Shown in pieces: positions 13,201 to 21,599 of a DNA stretch of 64,000 bases. Position numbers and translations under genes: made by a program. Each line of letters starts with the position of its first letter. The stretch's first letter is position 1. The notes below the pieces were generated by a model. It had not been told where the DNA came from, did no database searches, and was given only the letters and a program-made list of their open reading frames with translations. This DNA comes from Odiellus spinosus (lineage: Eukaryota; Arthropoda; Arachnida; Opiliones; Phalangiidae). Location of the stretch: NCBI GenBank assembly GCA_963920705.1, contig OY987233.1:6872001-6936000 (forward strand), written 5' to 3'.

Positions 13201-16200
13201 TCTTTCTTGATTAAGTACTTTTATGATAAACACCGCGCGAAAGCGACCTTATCACTGGTGCCAGAACTCTTGAGAATCAAGGATAGGCACTATACGGTAG
13301 CGAAATCAAGCGAATTTAGTGATGACGTAGTATTGCGAAACAACGGGACTTGCGTATCATTGGCTTAATGATCACCACGCATTCTGTCAAAATAGTAATC
13401 TGACGATGAGGAAGTTTTCAATGGTCAAAACATACGTAATGGCTTGAAATGAGTGCTTTTAAAGTGAGACTGTCACCGATATATGATTTTGAAATGGAAT
13501 TTGAGTGTCATTTTCGAAAACCCCGTTTTGAACACCCGTGGTCAGTATTACTGGTATTGATTTGCATATCTTTCGGACTTAAAAATAACCTATCATAATG
13601 AAATGATAACAACGTTACTTTAAAGTGAGACTGTCACTGATTTTTCATGATATTCAAACGGAAATTGAGCAGAATTTTCGGGAAGATCGTTAAAAACGAT
13701 TCAATATGTTTTAGCAAAACACCGCGACAGTAAAAATACATACTCAGTTGATTCTCACGCGTTCTGGCATAAGTGATAATGTAGCTTTCGCGTCGCTCTT
13801 TTTAGTAAAGGTACTTAATCCAGAAAATTATCGTTAATTACATTCCAGAAATAAACTACGTCATATATCGGAATTAACATGATCTCTATAATTTGTCGTT
13901 TTCATTTTGAAGTTTCTTAAGAACACCTCAACCCAGAGGTATAAAATTTTGAATATGATCTTTTAATAGTATATTAGAACTAAGTATATAATTCATAAGC
14001 ATTTGAAAGAAAAATGGTGATAGCCTCACTTTAATTATCGGGTTTAATTACTTACGGTATGAGCTTAATACTCCCTTTAACGAGGTAACTGTGTTTTTCA
14101 TCCATTATCCTAATTGAATTTAATGGACCACCTGAGGGAGTATACTTATACTCTATATAGCGTGTATTTTAATTACCTTTCACTAGCGGCGTTCCTAATG
14201 ATGTCTTTGGAGACTCTCGCTTTTGGTTTTGCTCGAATACCTTTGACTAAAACAAGCCTTCTAGAGCCACGGAGGAAGGATATAGTAAGGGAGGGGCGTA
14301 CAGTTGCAAAAATTCTTAAAGTCAGTTCCCCTAATTTTGACTATCCTTCCTGCTTCTCTCTACGCACGCGCAGTTTCAGACGACGTAATATTTTTGTCGG
14401 GTTTTTGTCACAATAGCTACGTTTATACTAAGCCTTGTGAATTCGACTTGAGGAAAAAGGGCCTAATTTTAAATTTCAACCATTATTTTTCTACGGATAT
14501 ATAAGGGTAAAAAACTTATATTTACCAAGTTTTAGATTCCAAAAAAAAAAATATTTCTCAAGTTATAATTTTTTAAATTTTTTTTGCATAAAATTGGATT
14601 TTAAATTTTCAAATTGGGTTTTCTCTAAATCTTTTAATAGCCTTAAATTAATACACATTCATATTATAGACAAAAAAGAGGTGCTGAATACGAATTTGAT
14701 GACGAAAACACTGGGGAAAAATTAATGAACGAGATCATTTCAATTTTTGGGGGTCTCATATAGGCCAAATTTAATATTTTTGGCCCAACAGGTTATCTAC
14801 GGGATTATAAACGGGATCAATGAGAAACCATTTTAAAGTGATTTTTATTTTTTTTTTTTTTTTTATTTTTCAAAATTGTAGGATTTTATTTATTTTGAAT
14901 TTCACGTCATTCAAACATTTTTGTTTTGAACTGGTACTGCTTCCCATTTTGTTTTTGGGCAATCTACTCTAAATTAGTAATTAAGGCATAGAAAAGGGGC
15001 TCAACCCTAATTTGAAGCCTAAAACCCTGGTTAAGAAATACTAAGACAGATAAGTAAATTTGGGAAGGGGGGTGGGGTCTCATAGGGACCGAATTTGAGA
15101 CTTAAGCACCACCTTCGAAAATTCTGAAAATTTAATATTTTTGGCCCAACAGTCCATCTACTTCAAATTATAAATGGGATCAGAAGCCGATGAAACCCTC
15201 CTTTGAAGTCTACTACTCTAATGTTCCATATAGCGCTCCTCTCTGTATGGGTAAAATTCACAATTTTACGAGATCGGAGGGGTCCAACTTCATACCCCCC
15301 CCCTGTCTACGGAAAATTGGAAATTCTCTCTCTCCACAAACGACGACGTTTTTTTGACGAACTCCAAGGCTGCTAGAGATATTCGCTCGACGAACTTCCG
15401 CTCCGAAAATATCTACCGTTAGGAGGCGTACGAATCGCGCTTTTTGAAACTAACCCATACAGAGAGGGGTAGACAAGACCCGGTAGTAATAGATTTCAAA
15501 GGAGGGTTTCATCGGCTTCTGATGGGATCAATGAGACTGGATTTCCAAAAAATAGTTTTTACTATGATGTAGTTGAGGATGTAATATAACCAGGGTTTTA
15601 GGCTTCAAATTAGGATTGAGCCCATTTTCTATACCTTAATTACTAATTTAGAGTAGATTGCCCAAAAAAATCAAATGGGAAGCAGTACCAGTTCAGAAAA
15701 AATGTTTGAATGACGTGAAATTGTTTTTTTTTCAAGAAATTCAAAATAAATAAAATCCTACAATTTTGGAATATAATAAAAAAAAGCGAAAAAAACTGCA
15801 CTTTAAAATTTTTTCTCATTGATCCCGTTTATAATTCAAAGTAGATAGCCTGTTGGGCTAAAAATATTAAATTTTCGGAATTTTTGAAGGTCTCAAATTT
15901 GGCCCCTATGAGACCCCCAAAAATTGAAATTATCTTGTACTGTAATTTTTTCTCAGTGTTTTCGTCATCAAATTCGTATTAAGCACCTCTTTTTCGTCTA
16001 TCTTATGAATTTTTATTAAACTTACGCTATTAATTCTAAAGATATTAGAGTAAACCCAATTTGAAAATTTAAAATCCAAATTTATGCAAAAAAATTAAAC
16101 TTGAGAAAAAAATTTTTTGGGGGTCTGGAACTTGGTAAATATCACTTTCTTACCCTTATATATCCATAGAGAAATAATGGTTGAAATTTAAAATTAGACC

Positions 16201-19200
16201 CTTTTTCCTCAAGTCGAATTCGCAAGTTGGAATCGATTTAATCCATTTCAAAACGTTTCGCTAGAGTCGTGTGAACAGCAAACCGTCTTTTCTGGAATCG
16301 ATTTGATTCGATTTCTAGAATCTGCTTCGGGAACCAGTTTCATACCGTTCAGGTTTCAACAACCGATAGATGAAGCTACAATAAATCGATTTAGAAAGAT
16401 CAACGCTATGGTCACACTAGCATTTATTAATCGATTTGAAACCGTAAAGTCAAACCGATATTCGAATCGCCAAGAATCGTTGTGTTTGCCCATAATCTTT
16501 ATAAATCGATTTATTGTATCTTCATCTATCGGTTATTGAAACCGAATCGGTACGAAACTGGTCCCCGAAGCAATTTCGAGAAATCGATTCGAGAAAAGAC
16601 GGTTTCCCGTTCATACGACTCCAGCGAATCGTTTTGAAACGGTTTAAATCGATTCCAATGCGTAGTATGATTCTGTATGAACGCAGCTAATGTGTGAACA
16701 CATGCCGCTTGAAACTATTCCTGGCGATTTGAATATCGGTTTGATTTTTACCGTTTTAAATCGATTAAGAAATGCTAGCTTATGAGTCTTAATTTGATCC
16801 GGTGTCTTGGAGGGAGTCTTGCTGTTGTCCTGAACGGGTCGGTCAATCCCATTTCCACCCGTTACGGGGGTCCCTATCTATACTCCTCTGATGTGTCGCG
16901 AACGCTTCTGATTAATTGCGTCCGCTCAAGGACCCATGCACTAGATGGAACCGCAGTAGGGCAACAAGCAACAGCTTTCATCTTATTGAATTCTTGTTGT
17001 TCCCAAGTTTTAACCATTCTAGAGGGGCCAAAGACGGTTTCTTATTTACTGGTGGATACTATTCGCTCGTAAGCATTCCCAGTGACTTTGTCTCACTTTT
17101 TATTCCTCCTCCGTGCTAGAGCTTTTCCCATCGTGCGCTATTCATTGGCTGAAAGCTTACTGTGACCGGTAATCTTGAACAATTTTCTCTTAATTTCCCT
17201 TTTCGCCCTTTCCTTTTCTACCTCCTAACATCGTTTCATTCTTTCCTTATACGTGAACGAATCGTTATCTAGTAACGTGCGCTGTTATAGATACGTGCGC
17301 TGAAGGGTATATATATGAAGTACCAACGACTACTTTCATTTTCTTACGAAGTTTAAACATTGTGTATCAACGCGCCACCACTTTGGTCATTTTGTCAACT
17401 CTTACTGAACAGAAACATATCAAGTTAGAGTTCATTAAAGCCAGTATTCCGTAATAGCCAGGGTAATAGCGTGCAGGGCTACTAGTCGTTGAAAAAAGTT
17501 AATTAGGCTTAGTATTAGAAATTCTCTAGAATTCAATTTTTAAAATTCTGCCTCCTTTTAATAGCATTTTCATAGTTAAAAATAATAAATTTGCTTGATT
17601 TTATATAATAATAAATGCCAAGATATCTGAACCCTTTTCACTACCAGCCAACGTAGAATCTTTATTTTTGAATTAAGAAATTTATTTTGGCTTTTCGTCA
17701 AATTACTTGTTGTCTCTGGTTCTTTGTTTTTGAATCCAATCGGTTCATTTTTACTTTTCGCAAAAGCCTTCGGCTTGCGAAAAGTATTGCGCTGATGGTC
17801 CGAACTTCATATCATTAATATTTATATTCATAATAATATTTTTAAACGAGAATTCATATAAACCAACTTATTTAAAGGGATAGTATCACTATCTAGTCAA
17901 AAATTTTATTGGTACAAGTAAACTTTATTGTAAGGGACACTTTTAGGAGTACCCTAAAATATTTGATTTTTTTTCTCTATTGAATCAATCATAATCTTGA
18001 AATTTACGAGAATGATTTGACGTCACTATAGCTTCAGTTTTAACTGACAAGCGAGTTGACCGCTTGTCAGATAAAACTGATGTTTTCCATACTTTGAAAA
18101 CAAGCGCTGGATGACGAATAGAATATTAAACGAAAAGCTCCAAGATCTGAGTTTTGACGATACTAAGACGTCATCAAAAGGGTAAAATTTGGTATGATTA
18201 GAAGCTGATGGAAACAAAAAGAAGTGTAGGACATAAAGCCCAGTTTTCAATCTACGTTTTTCAGCTTTTCCTTTTCCCAGAGAACCTTCTGTCAAATTCA
18301 TTTTGATATTTGCATCCTTATTACTCGAAGTCTGTTAAAGTGGGTTAAACGAAAAGCTTGATTTAAGCTTCAACTTTGCTTTGACGCAAAAGCTTGGTTC
18401 TTGGAACGCTAGCATTCAAAATTAGTTCTGCAACTTCTATTGGCATTTGTAGTTCACCCAACTCATCTCTGATGTAACGTGCCCAAAATTATATGGTGCA
18501 ATACTTTTTAAGTTAGAATGATACTGGCTTGGAGGCACGTAAATGTTATAAATTGCATTTATTATTCAATAAAGTTTTATTTAATTGTTGTTATAATGTT
18601 GAATTTAACTTTTAGAATGCGGAACTGCTCCTAAACCACCAAAATCGTGGAGGATCGTAGGAGGATACGAATCGGTTCCGGGTAGTTGGCCATGGTTGGT
18701 AGCTTTGCATGGTGGCCCAGATGAAGTATTTTTCTGCGGAGGGGTACTTATCTCTTCATCTTGGGTGTTGACCGCTGCCCATTGTGTTGGAAAGTAAGAT
18801 CCCATTTCGGAAAAAAAAGTCCCTTAGGGTCTAAAACATTTTCTGAACTCTAGTACATTTGTTTTTATCTGAAATTCAAGAAATTAATTTTCTAGATTTG
18901 AACACAATCGATAGATTAAAATAAGCGTAATTAGCCCAGTTTGATCATAATTAACTTATAAGGATCAGTAAATCTCTGATAAATCTGATTGAACTGGCTA
19001 ATTACACCTCGTCTGAAGAGGGTATTAGGATAGCTATGTCACCTTCACTAGAATAGTTTTGCTGTTGAGCGTGTAAACCATTTATTTTTTACTTGACTTT
19101 TATCTTATTGGTCGGGATGTAATGGCGGGTTTTGGCGTAAAAAAATAAATAAAATGGTTTAGACCCGTGAATAGGCGTGATCACAAACCAATTATATTTA

Positions 19201-20587
19201 ATTTCAGTCAAACTGACCCATCTGGCTGGAAGTTGACATTAGGCATGACTAGGCGAACAACATCATGGGCTTATACGGAAAAACGTGAATTGAAATCCAT
19301 AATTAAGCATCCTGGATTCAATTCTGCCAGTCTGTACAGTAACGATCTGGCACTACTTTTATTGGATTCGCCAGTCAACTTCAGCGAGTATTTGCAACCC
19401 GTATGTCTTCCACCGCCAGATATTCCATTAGATCCAGGAACCAATTGCACAGTTATTGGTTGGGGAAAACCAAAACACGACGAAGGTTAGATCTTAAACT
19501 AGCAACACTTGGTGCCTCTTAACCTTTTCTCGTGAATGACACTGCGAAATTTATTTTTACAGAGTCGGACTATCAGTCGGTTATTCACGAAGTTGAAGTT
19601 CCTTTAGTCGAGTTTGATCTATGTTCGTCGTGGTACGCGAAACAGGACGTTATTATATCAACTTCCATGCTTTGCGCTGGATATCCAGAAGGAAGAAAGG
19701 ACGCTTGCCAGGTACAAGCCAATGCTCTAAAGCTTTTTAATGTAATATCAGTTCTGTTGTTCAGTGTAGCGACAAACCTTCGGCCCCACAAGGCGTAGTC
19801 AAGGCCTCCATATAGCGGAGTATGAGCAAAAAACCCTTAGCCAGATTTAAGTTATTTTAGTTGCCTCATTAGGACAGTCTTTAAGTTGCCCAAGACAGAT
19901 GTCTCTATTGCTACATTTGCTTAGGTTAGATCAGAAGCCGATGAAACCCTCCTTTGAAGTCTATTACTCCCGGGTCTTGTCTACCCCTCTCTGTATGGGT
20001 TATTCTCAAAAGGCGGGATTCGTACGCCTCCTAACGGTAGATGTTTTCGGAGCGGGAGTTCGTCGAGCGAATATCTCTAGCAGCCTTGGAGTTCGTCCAA
20101 AAACGTCGTCGTTTGTGGAGAGAGAGAATTTCCAATTTTCCGTAGACAGTGGGGATGAAGTAGGACCCCTTCTAACTAAAATTGGGAATTTTACCCATAC
20201 AGAGAGGAGCGCTATATCGAACATTGGAGTAGTAGACTTCAAAGGAGGGTTTCATCGGCTTCTGGTTAGATATAGATGAACTATTTGAAAGATACCAAAC
20301 CCGAAGTTAAAAGACCCGGGTGTTGTGTTGACCCATCGTTACGCCTCTGTTGAGTGCTGGTTAAATTTTATTTGCAGGGTGATAGCGGTGGACCTCTTCT
20401 ATGCAAATTAAATTCAACTAACAGTTGGGCCGTGGTCGGTGTGGTTTCTTGGGGTATAAAATGTGCGCAAGAATTTTTGCCAGGAATCTACACTAATGTA
20501 CCCATGTTTCTCGATTGGATTGAAGAGACTACTTCGACGTACGGACATCCAGTACAAGTCATTCACGAGTCTGAAGAGCAGACGTAA
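1020..20587 (+). CDS. Corin: Corin-like type II transmembrane serine protease (whole gene, 13 coding exons)
   Basis: The joined exons give 634 aa. Order: a short basic cytoplasmic tail and signal anchor (about residues 1-41), a Frizzled cysteine-rich domain with ten cysteines (about 60-175), two LDL-receptor class A modules (about 189-259), an SRCR domain (about 262-363), then a trypsin-like domain cut at R376-IVGG. The catalytic triad is His419 (TAAHC), Asp469 (NDLALL) and Ser568 (GDSGGP); Asp562 at the base of the S1 pocket predicts cleavage after Arg/Lys. Cys365 just before the activation site probably tethers the protease domain to the stem. The Frizzled-LDLa-SRCR-trypsin order is diagnostic of corin, which in vertebrates activates pro-natriuretic peptides; the invertebrate substrate is unknown. 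All intron phases agree across the 13 exons and all introns are GT-AG. An additional upstream coding exon cannot be excluded. Confidence 0.9.
1172..1626. mobile_element. TTAA-flanked palindromic MITE (family M, copy 1)
   Basis: A palindromic element in corin intron 1. It starts TTAA-AGGGAGAAAG. The inner arms include cttacccggaaaataggctt and its reverse complement near 1,480-1,500. Outer arm words such as taggcctaatccacc (about 1,236) and ggtggattaggccta (about 1,543) also pair. A poly(A) run of about 30 lies near 1,250. The right end is worn (tatccctatcg). There is no coding capacity. Related copies are at 5,155-5,584 and 56,803-57,226, with a weaker one near 63,200. Confidence 0.75.
1711..1755 (+). 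CDS. Corin: Corin-like exon 2: stem linker
   Basis: A 45-nt exon after acceptor tatattgcag, with donor gtaaga at 1756, phase 1 in and phase 1 out. It encodes [15 protein letters not shown], an acidic linker between the membrane anchor and the Frizzled domain. It is supported by its splice signals and by keeping the phase between exons 1 and 3. Because it is short and symmetric it could be skipped without breaking the frame. Confidence 0.6.
2800..3045 (+). CDS. Corin: Corin-like exon 3: Frizzled CRD, first part
   Basis: Acceptor cgagtgtag and donor gtaatt at 3046, phase 1-1, 82 codons. The peptide contains Frizzled landmarks in order: C-IPLRVPMC, a YTHTTPTN segment, [32 protein letters not shown] and PPCRSLC. 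These supply cysteines 1-7 of the ten expected in a Frizzled cysteine-rich domain. The other three are in exon 4. Confidence 0.93.
3046..4109. other. Corin intron 3 sequence, nothing recognised
   Basis: Part of the intron between the two Frizzled exons. No reading frame with protein-like features, no tandem repeat and no clear inverted repeat was found here. Confidence 0.5.
4110..4440. mobile_element. Fragment of palindromic element family D
   Basis: Shares long stretches with 16,227-16,780, including ccgaatcggtacgaaactgg, ttcatctatcggttgttgaa-like sequence and aaacgttttgaaacggttta. It ends in aggcctagtatgaaagcagc, which matches the outer arm of the larger D/B element at 14,414-16,690. The left arm is missing, so this is a truncated copy. 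The reading frame across it is not a gene. Confidence 0.65.
4689..4770 (-). other. tRNA-like sequence (degenerate tRNA or SINE head)
   Basis: On the minus strand, outer ATTAG and CTAAT can pair as part of an acceptor stem. GCTC AAAGTGTA GAGC forms a D-arm with an 8-nt loop, and ctcggaatccc resembles a pol III B box. The frame read across it begins [10 protein letters not shown], the phrase typically produced by translating tRNA D-arms. The anticodon and T stems do not pair well, so this is probably a tRNA pseudogene or the tRNA-derived head of a SINE inside corin intron 3. Confidence 0.3.
5155..5584. mobile_element. TTAA-flanked palindromic MITE (family M, copy 2)
   Basis: The best preserved M copy. 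It has TTAA at both ends (5155-5158 and 5581-5584), then AGGGATAA at the left and TTATCCCT at the right. The long inner arms hold ataggcttagctggattcat and its reverse complement. TTAA at both ends fits the piggyBac or Kolobok type of target site. The element ends only 89 bp before corin exon 4, so it supplies the sequence upstream of that acceptor. Confidence 0.8.
5674..5820 (+). CDS. Corin: Corin-like exon 4: Frizzled CRD, second part
   Basis: Acceptor ttaatttctctag and donor gtaaac at 5821, phase 1-1, 49 codons. It encodes [13 protein letters not shown], then [22 protein letters not shown], the usual end of a Frizzled domain (a WP-x-x-L-x-C-x-x-FP pattern). It supplies cysteines 8-10. A second AG two bases downstream would shift the phase, so the first is chosen. 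Confidence 0.9.
6160..7003. mobile_element. Palindromic element family F, copy 1, with an element nested inside
   Basis: The left end reads tgaagtagaccctctattcc and the right end ggttacgtgtttacttaa, matching the family termini (AAGTAGACACGCAACCTG). Interior phrases such as caatttgacaag and gaccaaattag are shared with copies at 24,059-24,722 and 62,630-63,138. The copy is interrupted at 6,372-6,658 by an unrelated palindromic element. There is no coding capacity. Confidence 0.65.
6372..6658. mobile_element. Palindromic element E nested in family F copy
   Basis: Begins aatagtcctggtcgatttgc and ends with its near reverse complement aatcgaccaggactatt. Inside, gccatctttttgtagt pairs with actacaaaaagatggcgg, and a short central pair (ccaacgcttcctata / tataggaggcgttgg) forms the tip. 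It lies within the F copy at 6,160-7,003 and is therefore the younger insertion. The target duplication is not clear. Confidence 0.7.
7218..7322 (+). CDS. Corin: Corin-like exon 5: LDLa module 1
   Basis: Acceptor cgtcttgtag, donor gtacgt at 7323, phase 1-1, 35 codons. The peptide has six cysteines in LDL-receptor class A spacing: [30 protein letters not shown]. The calcium-binding acidic cluster (WLCDG...DCKDRSDE) is intact, so the module should fold normally. Confidence 0.95.
7417..7527 (+). CDS. Corin: Corin-like exon 6: LDLa module 2
   Basis: Acceptor ctttacatag, donor gtaagg at 7528, phase 1-1, 37 codons. It encodes [18 protein letters not shown], then [19 protein letters not shown], again six cysteines in LDLa spacing with the acidic calcium-site residues kept. 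The intron before it is only 94 bp. Confidence 0.94.
8216..8360 (+). CDS. Corin: Corin-like exon 7: SRCR domain, first part
   Basis: Acceptor gttctgtattcgcag, donor gtatct at 8361, phase 1 in and phase 2 out, 48 codons. The peptide [19 protein letters not shown], then [12 protein letters not shown] and GKACRELGY, matches the start of a scavenger receptor cysteine-rich domain (GRLE-Y, W-x-x-V-C-x-x-x-W, A-C-R-x-L-G-Y). Confidence 0.93.
8361..9247. other. Corin intron 7, unclassified sequence
   Basis: No exon is recognised. A short direct repeat, tacagtcaaagt(c/t)acagcctgtac, occurs twice near 9,059-9,112. The rest is AT-rich and simple (aataataataa, aaacaaacaaaaaa near 8,570-8,660). Confidence 0.4.
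9248..10259. mobile_element. Nested MITE composite A / B / C in corin intron 7
   Basis: A full family A copy (9,248-9,566) is joined to half of foldback element B (9,567-10,166), itself interrupted by element C (9,642-9,976), and followed by a right-end fragment of A (about 10,167-10,259). The outer flanks are a 7-bp duplication, CTACAAA, at 9,241-9,247 and 10,260-10,266. The bases after the inner A copy are ATCCCAT, the reverse complement of the ATGGGAT duplication flanking A inside the other B copy at 15,181-15,521. See the findings for the order of events this implies. Confidence 0.8.
9642..9976. mobile_element. MITE C with TTAA target duplication
   Basis: Perfect 27-bp terminal inverted repeats begin AGGGAGCCCAAAGGGGGTGC just inside TTAA at both ends. 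The uninterrupted B sequence near 15,100 has a single TTAA at the same place (reverse complement of gagacttaagcaccacc). This gives a within-window empty site and shows that TTAA was duplicated on insertion. TTAA targets are used by the piggyBac and Kolobok superfamilies; which one cannot be told without the transposase. Confidence 0.88.
10324..10437 (+). CDS. Corin: Corin-like exon 8: SRCR domain, middle part
   Basis: Acceptor ttaatatcctcag, donor gtaagt at 10438, phase 2-2, 38 codons, encoding [28 protein letters not shown] and [10 protein letters not shown]. It continues the SRCR fold but carries no cysteine itself. It lies only 64 bp after the nested MITE composite. Confidence 0.82.
11181..11233 (+). 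CDS. Corin: Corin-like exon 9: SRCR domain, last part (53-nt exon)
   Basis: A small exon between acceptor gctgcaatag and donor gtaagt at 11234, phase 2 in and phase 1 out. It encodes [18 protein letters not shown], which matches the conserved SRCR ending (C-x-x-x-x-V-x-L-x-C). It was found because exons 8 and 10 do not fit in phase when joined directly; this exon repairs both the phase and the two missing cysteines. Confidence 0.85.
11637..11831. mobile_element. 195-bp MITE with 19-bp perfect terminal repeats (family H)
   Basis: Ends are CTAGGGTAAATCAGTGTAA and its exact reverse complement. The interior is AT-rich and noncoding. No target duplication beyond possible TA-type bases could be seen. 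Confidence 0.8.
12038..12350. repeat. Partial copy of foldback family N
   Basis: The segment from aagtacttttacgaaaaaga through the gcgcgaaag motif to atgacataagtattgcg resembles 13,213-13,350 in the same orientation, with many differences. Further on, ggcagcctcactttaa resembles interior sequence of the second copy. It appears to be an old, damaged relative of the element at 13,210-13,823. Confidence 0.45.
13210..13823. mobile_element. Foldback element family N
   Basis: The left arm (ttgattaagtacttttatga, then cgcgcgaaagcgaccttatc, then gccagaactcttgagaatca) pairs with the right arm near 13,740-13,823 (attctcacgcgttctggc, gtagctttcgcgtcgctc, gtaaaggtacttaatccag). The arms are about 80 bp with mismatches. 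The interior holds two copies of aaagtgagactgtcac. No coding capacity. Confidence 0.6.
14434..16226. mobile_element. Large (~1.8 kb) foldback element B
   Basis: The left arm (14,434-15,180) and right arm (15,530-16,226) are imperfect reverse complements of about 700 bp, from cttgtgaattcgacttgagg at the left edge to cctcaagtcgaattcgcaag at the right. Shared interior words include tttggcccaacag and taaaaccctggttaagaaat. MITE A sits at 15,181-15,521, at the axis between the arms. Just outside, agctacgtttatactaagcc at the left and the gtatgaacgcagct at 16,676 on the right are again complementary, so B may lie inside a still larger element of family D. Confidence 0.78.
15181..15521. mobile_element. 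MITE family A, copy inside B
   Basis: Terminal repeats are CAGAAGCCGATGAAACCCTC and the reverse complement, extending imperfectly for about 70 bp. A 7-bp duplication, ATGGGAT, flanks it exactly (15,174-15,180 and 15,522-15,528). It is about 341 bp and noncoding, inserted at the axis of foldback element B. Confidence 0.9.
16227..16780. mobile_element. Palindromic element family D
   Basis: Opens ttggaatcgatttaatccat, and the complementary ggtttaaatcgattccaa ends at 16,658. A further stretch to about 16,780 repeats interior words (ggcgatttgaatatcggttt). The family is marked by many copies of aatcgattt and by caaccgatagatgaagctac. A truncated relative lies at 4,110-4,440. Confidence 0.65.
16781..18615. 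other. Corin intron 9, distal part, no exon recognised
   Basis: No coding exon is needed here: exon 9 ends in phase 1 and exon 10 begins in phase 1. A small stem (ctgacaagcg / cgcttgtcag) lies near 18,045-18,070. A TATA-like run, gggtatatatatgaag, near 17,307 could be chance in AT-rich sequence. Confidence 0.4.
18616..18793 (+). CDS. Corin: Corin-like exon 10: activation site and catalytic histidine
   Basis: Acceptor aacttttag, donor gtaaga at 18794, phase 1 in and phase 2 out, 59 codons. It encodes [18 protein letters not shown], the zymogen activation site (cleavage after Arg376), then [17 protein letters not shown] and WVLTAAHC, with catalytic His419. The lone cysteine before the cleavage site is the one that normally keeps the cut protease domain attached to the stem. 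Confidence 0.97.
19208..19485 (+). CDS. Corin: Corin-like exon 11: catalytic aspartate region
   Basis: Acceptor tttaatttcag, donor gttaga at 19486, phase 2 in and phase 1 out, 93 codons. It contains [13 protein letters not shown] with catalytic Asp469, then LQPVCLPPP, whose cysteine is the usual partner of the stem cysteine, and the conserved CTVIGWGK. The donor gttaga is weaker than the others but keeps the phase. Confidence 0.95.
19563..19711 (+). CDS. Corin: Corin-like exon 12: S1 pocket region
   Basis: Acceptor tttttacag, donor gtacaa at 19712, phase 1 in and phase 0 out, 50 codons. It encodes [11 protein letters not shown], then [15 protein letters not shown]. The Asp in DACQ is the trypsin-type S1 residue. 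The intron before it is only 77 bp; the intron after it was enlarged by a MITE. Confidence 0.95.
19932..20264. mobile_element. MITE family A in corin intron 12
   Basis: Intact element with terminal repeats CAGAAGCCGATGAAACCCTC and the reverse complement. It is flanked by a perfect 7-bp duplication, GTTAGAT, at 19,925-19,931 and 20,265-20,271. It is about 333 bp, accounts for half of the intron between exons 12 and 13, and stops 113 bp before the final acceptor. Confidence 0.92.
20378..20587 (+). CDS. Corin: Corin-like exon 13: catalytic serine and C-terminus
   Basis: Acceptor attttatttgcag, phase 0. It starts GDSGGPLLC with catalytic Ser568, then [29 protein letters not shown] and a short hydrophilic tail ending in SEEQT and TAA at 20,585-20,587. 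All residues expected of an active S1 protease are present. Confidence 0.97.
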   Translation, partial: GDSGGPLLCKLNSTNSWAVVGVVSWGIKCAQEFLPGIYTNVPMFLDWIEETTSTYGHPVQVIHESEEQT

Positions 20588-20786
20588 CTTTCACACAAAT
20601 TAATTCATCCACATAAATCGTACTTGTATAAAGACTTCTTAAAACCAACTAACTACTGTACTTTGATCGATATAACCAAATTCATAAACATAATTCCCTC
20701 TTTCTTCCTGTTTATGTATGTGTTTTATTCACATATTTACCATGTTGCTTCTATAAATAATCACTAGCGTGAATTTATTATTGGAT

Positions 20787-20792
20787 AATAAA
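20787..20792 (+). terminator. Probable poly(A) signal of the corin-like gene
   Basis: AATAAA, 200 nt after the stop codon in AT-rich sequence. It is the first canonical hexamer downstream and so the likely 3' end signal. No transcript supports it here. Confidence 0.5.
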
Positions 20793-21369
20793 TGAAACTA
20801 GTAACATTGATGAACCCATAGAATCACGCAAGAACATTAAACGATGATATCAAAACGTGTTAAATCAAATGTCCGTACGTACGTCATTAACTTTTCTTCT
20901 CTCCCCACCCTCCCCTGCAAAGCTCTAGAAAGGTCTGGCAGGTTCCGGAAAGGTCCGGTGATTTTTCACGGGTTTATGCTAGTTGGTTATTATTTCTGAC
21001 TTCATATAAAAATGGGGGTGAGTGCTAGAAACCCTAATTGCTAACTTTCAATAACTTGCAGGAAAAAAAGTACCTTGTACAGTGGCATTGTAATACTGTA
21101 CTTTTTGTGAGGATAATGCGTCCCTAAATTATGCCTATAACGCCATAGCTAGTTTAGTAATTTACTTTGGCACCGCTTATATGGGTTCTTGATAACAAGA
21201 AGAGTATCGCCTCAGTTGATAACGCCTCTTCTTCCGGGGTCTCTACCTCTTGGAACAACTGAGTGGAAAATAATTTTTTTAATCTGGATAGGTAAGTGAG
21301 TAATGTTTTGGTCAGTTACGTGTGTAATGCGACAATTGGAGTTAACGTTCTTCCATGAAAAAACTGTGA

Positions 21370-21374
<5 letters not shown>

Positions 21375-21403
<29 letters not shown>
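21375..21403. repeat. (TA)n microsatellite
   Basis: About 14 uninterrupted TA dinucleotides following gtgtg, in the corin-Max intergenic region. Confidence 0.95.
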
Positions 21404-21405
<2 letters not shown>

Positions 21406-21599
21406 TGTTAATTTTCAATAAGGAAGTTTACGCACAACAGGGGACATCATCCTCTGGTGTGTGAAATTTGAACAGTGGAAGTCATATCTCAGAATCTTAT
21501 ACATCACATGTCGGCGACATAAAAGGATCTAATTAAGTACGTTCATATCTATGTTAGTGATCGCTTATATTTTTAAACTAATGATGGGGGTTTCTGAAA

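Noticed and set aside
17290-17340. TATA-like gggtatatatatgaag as a possible internal promoter
   Set aside because: It is in an AT-rich intron with no downstream reading frame or exon to support an independent gene.
10437-18616. Apparent frameshift between SRCR and protease exons of corin
   Set aside because: Resolved by the 53-nt exon at 11,181-11,233, which restores the phase and the missing SRCR cysteines.
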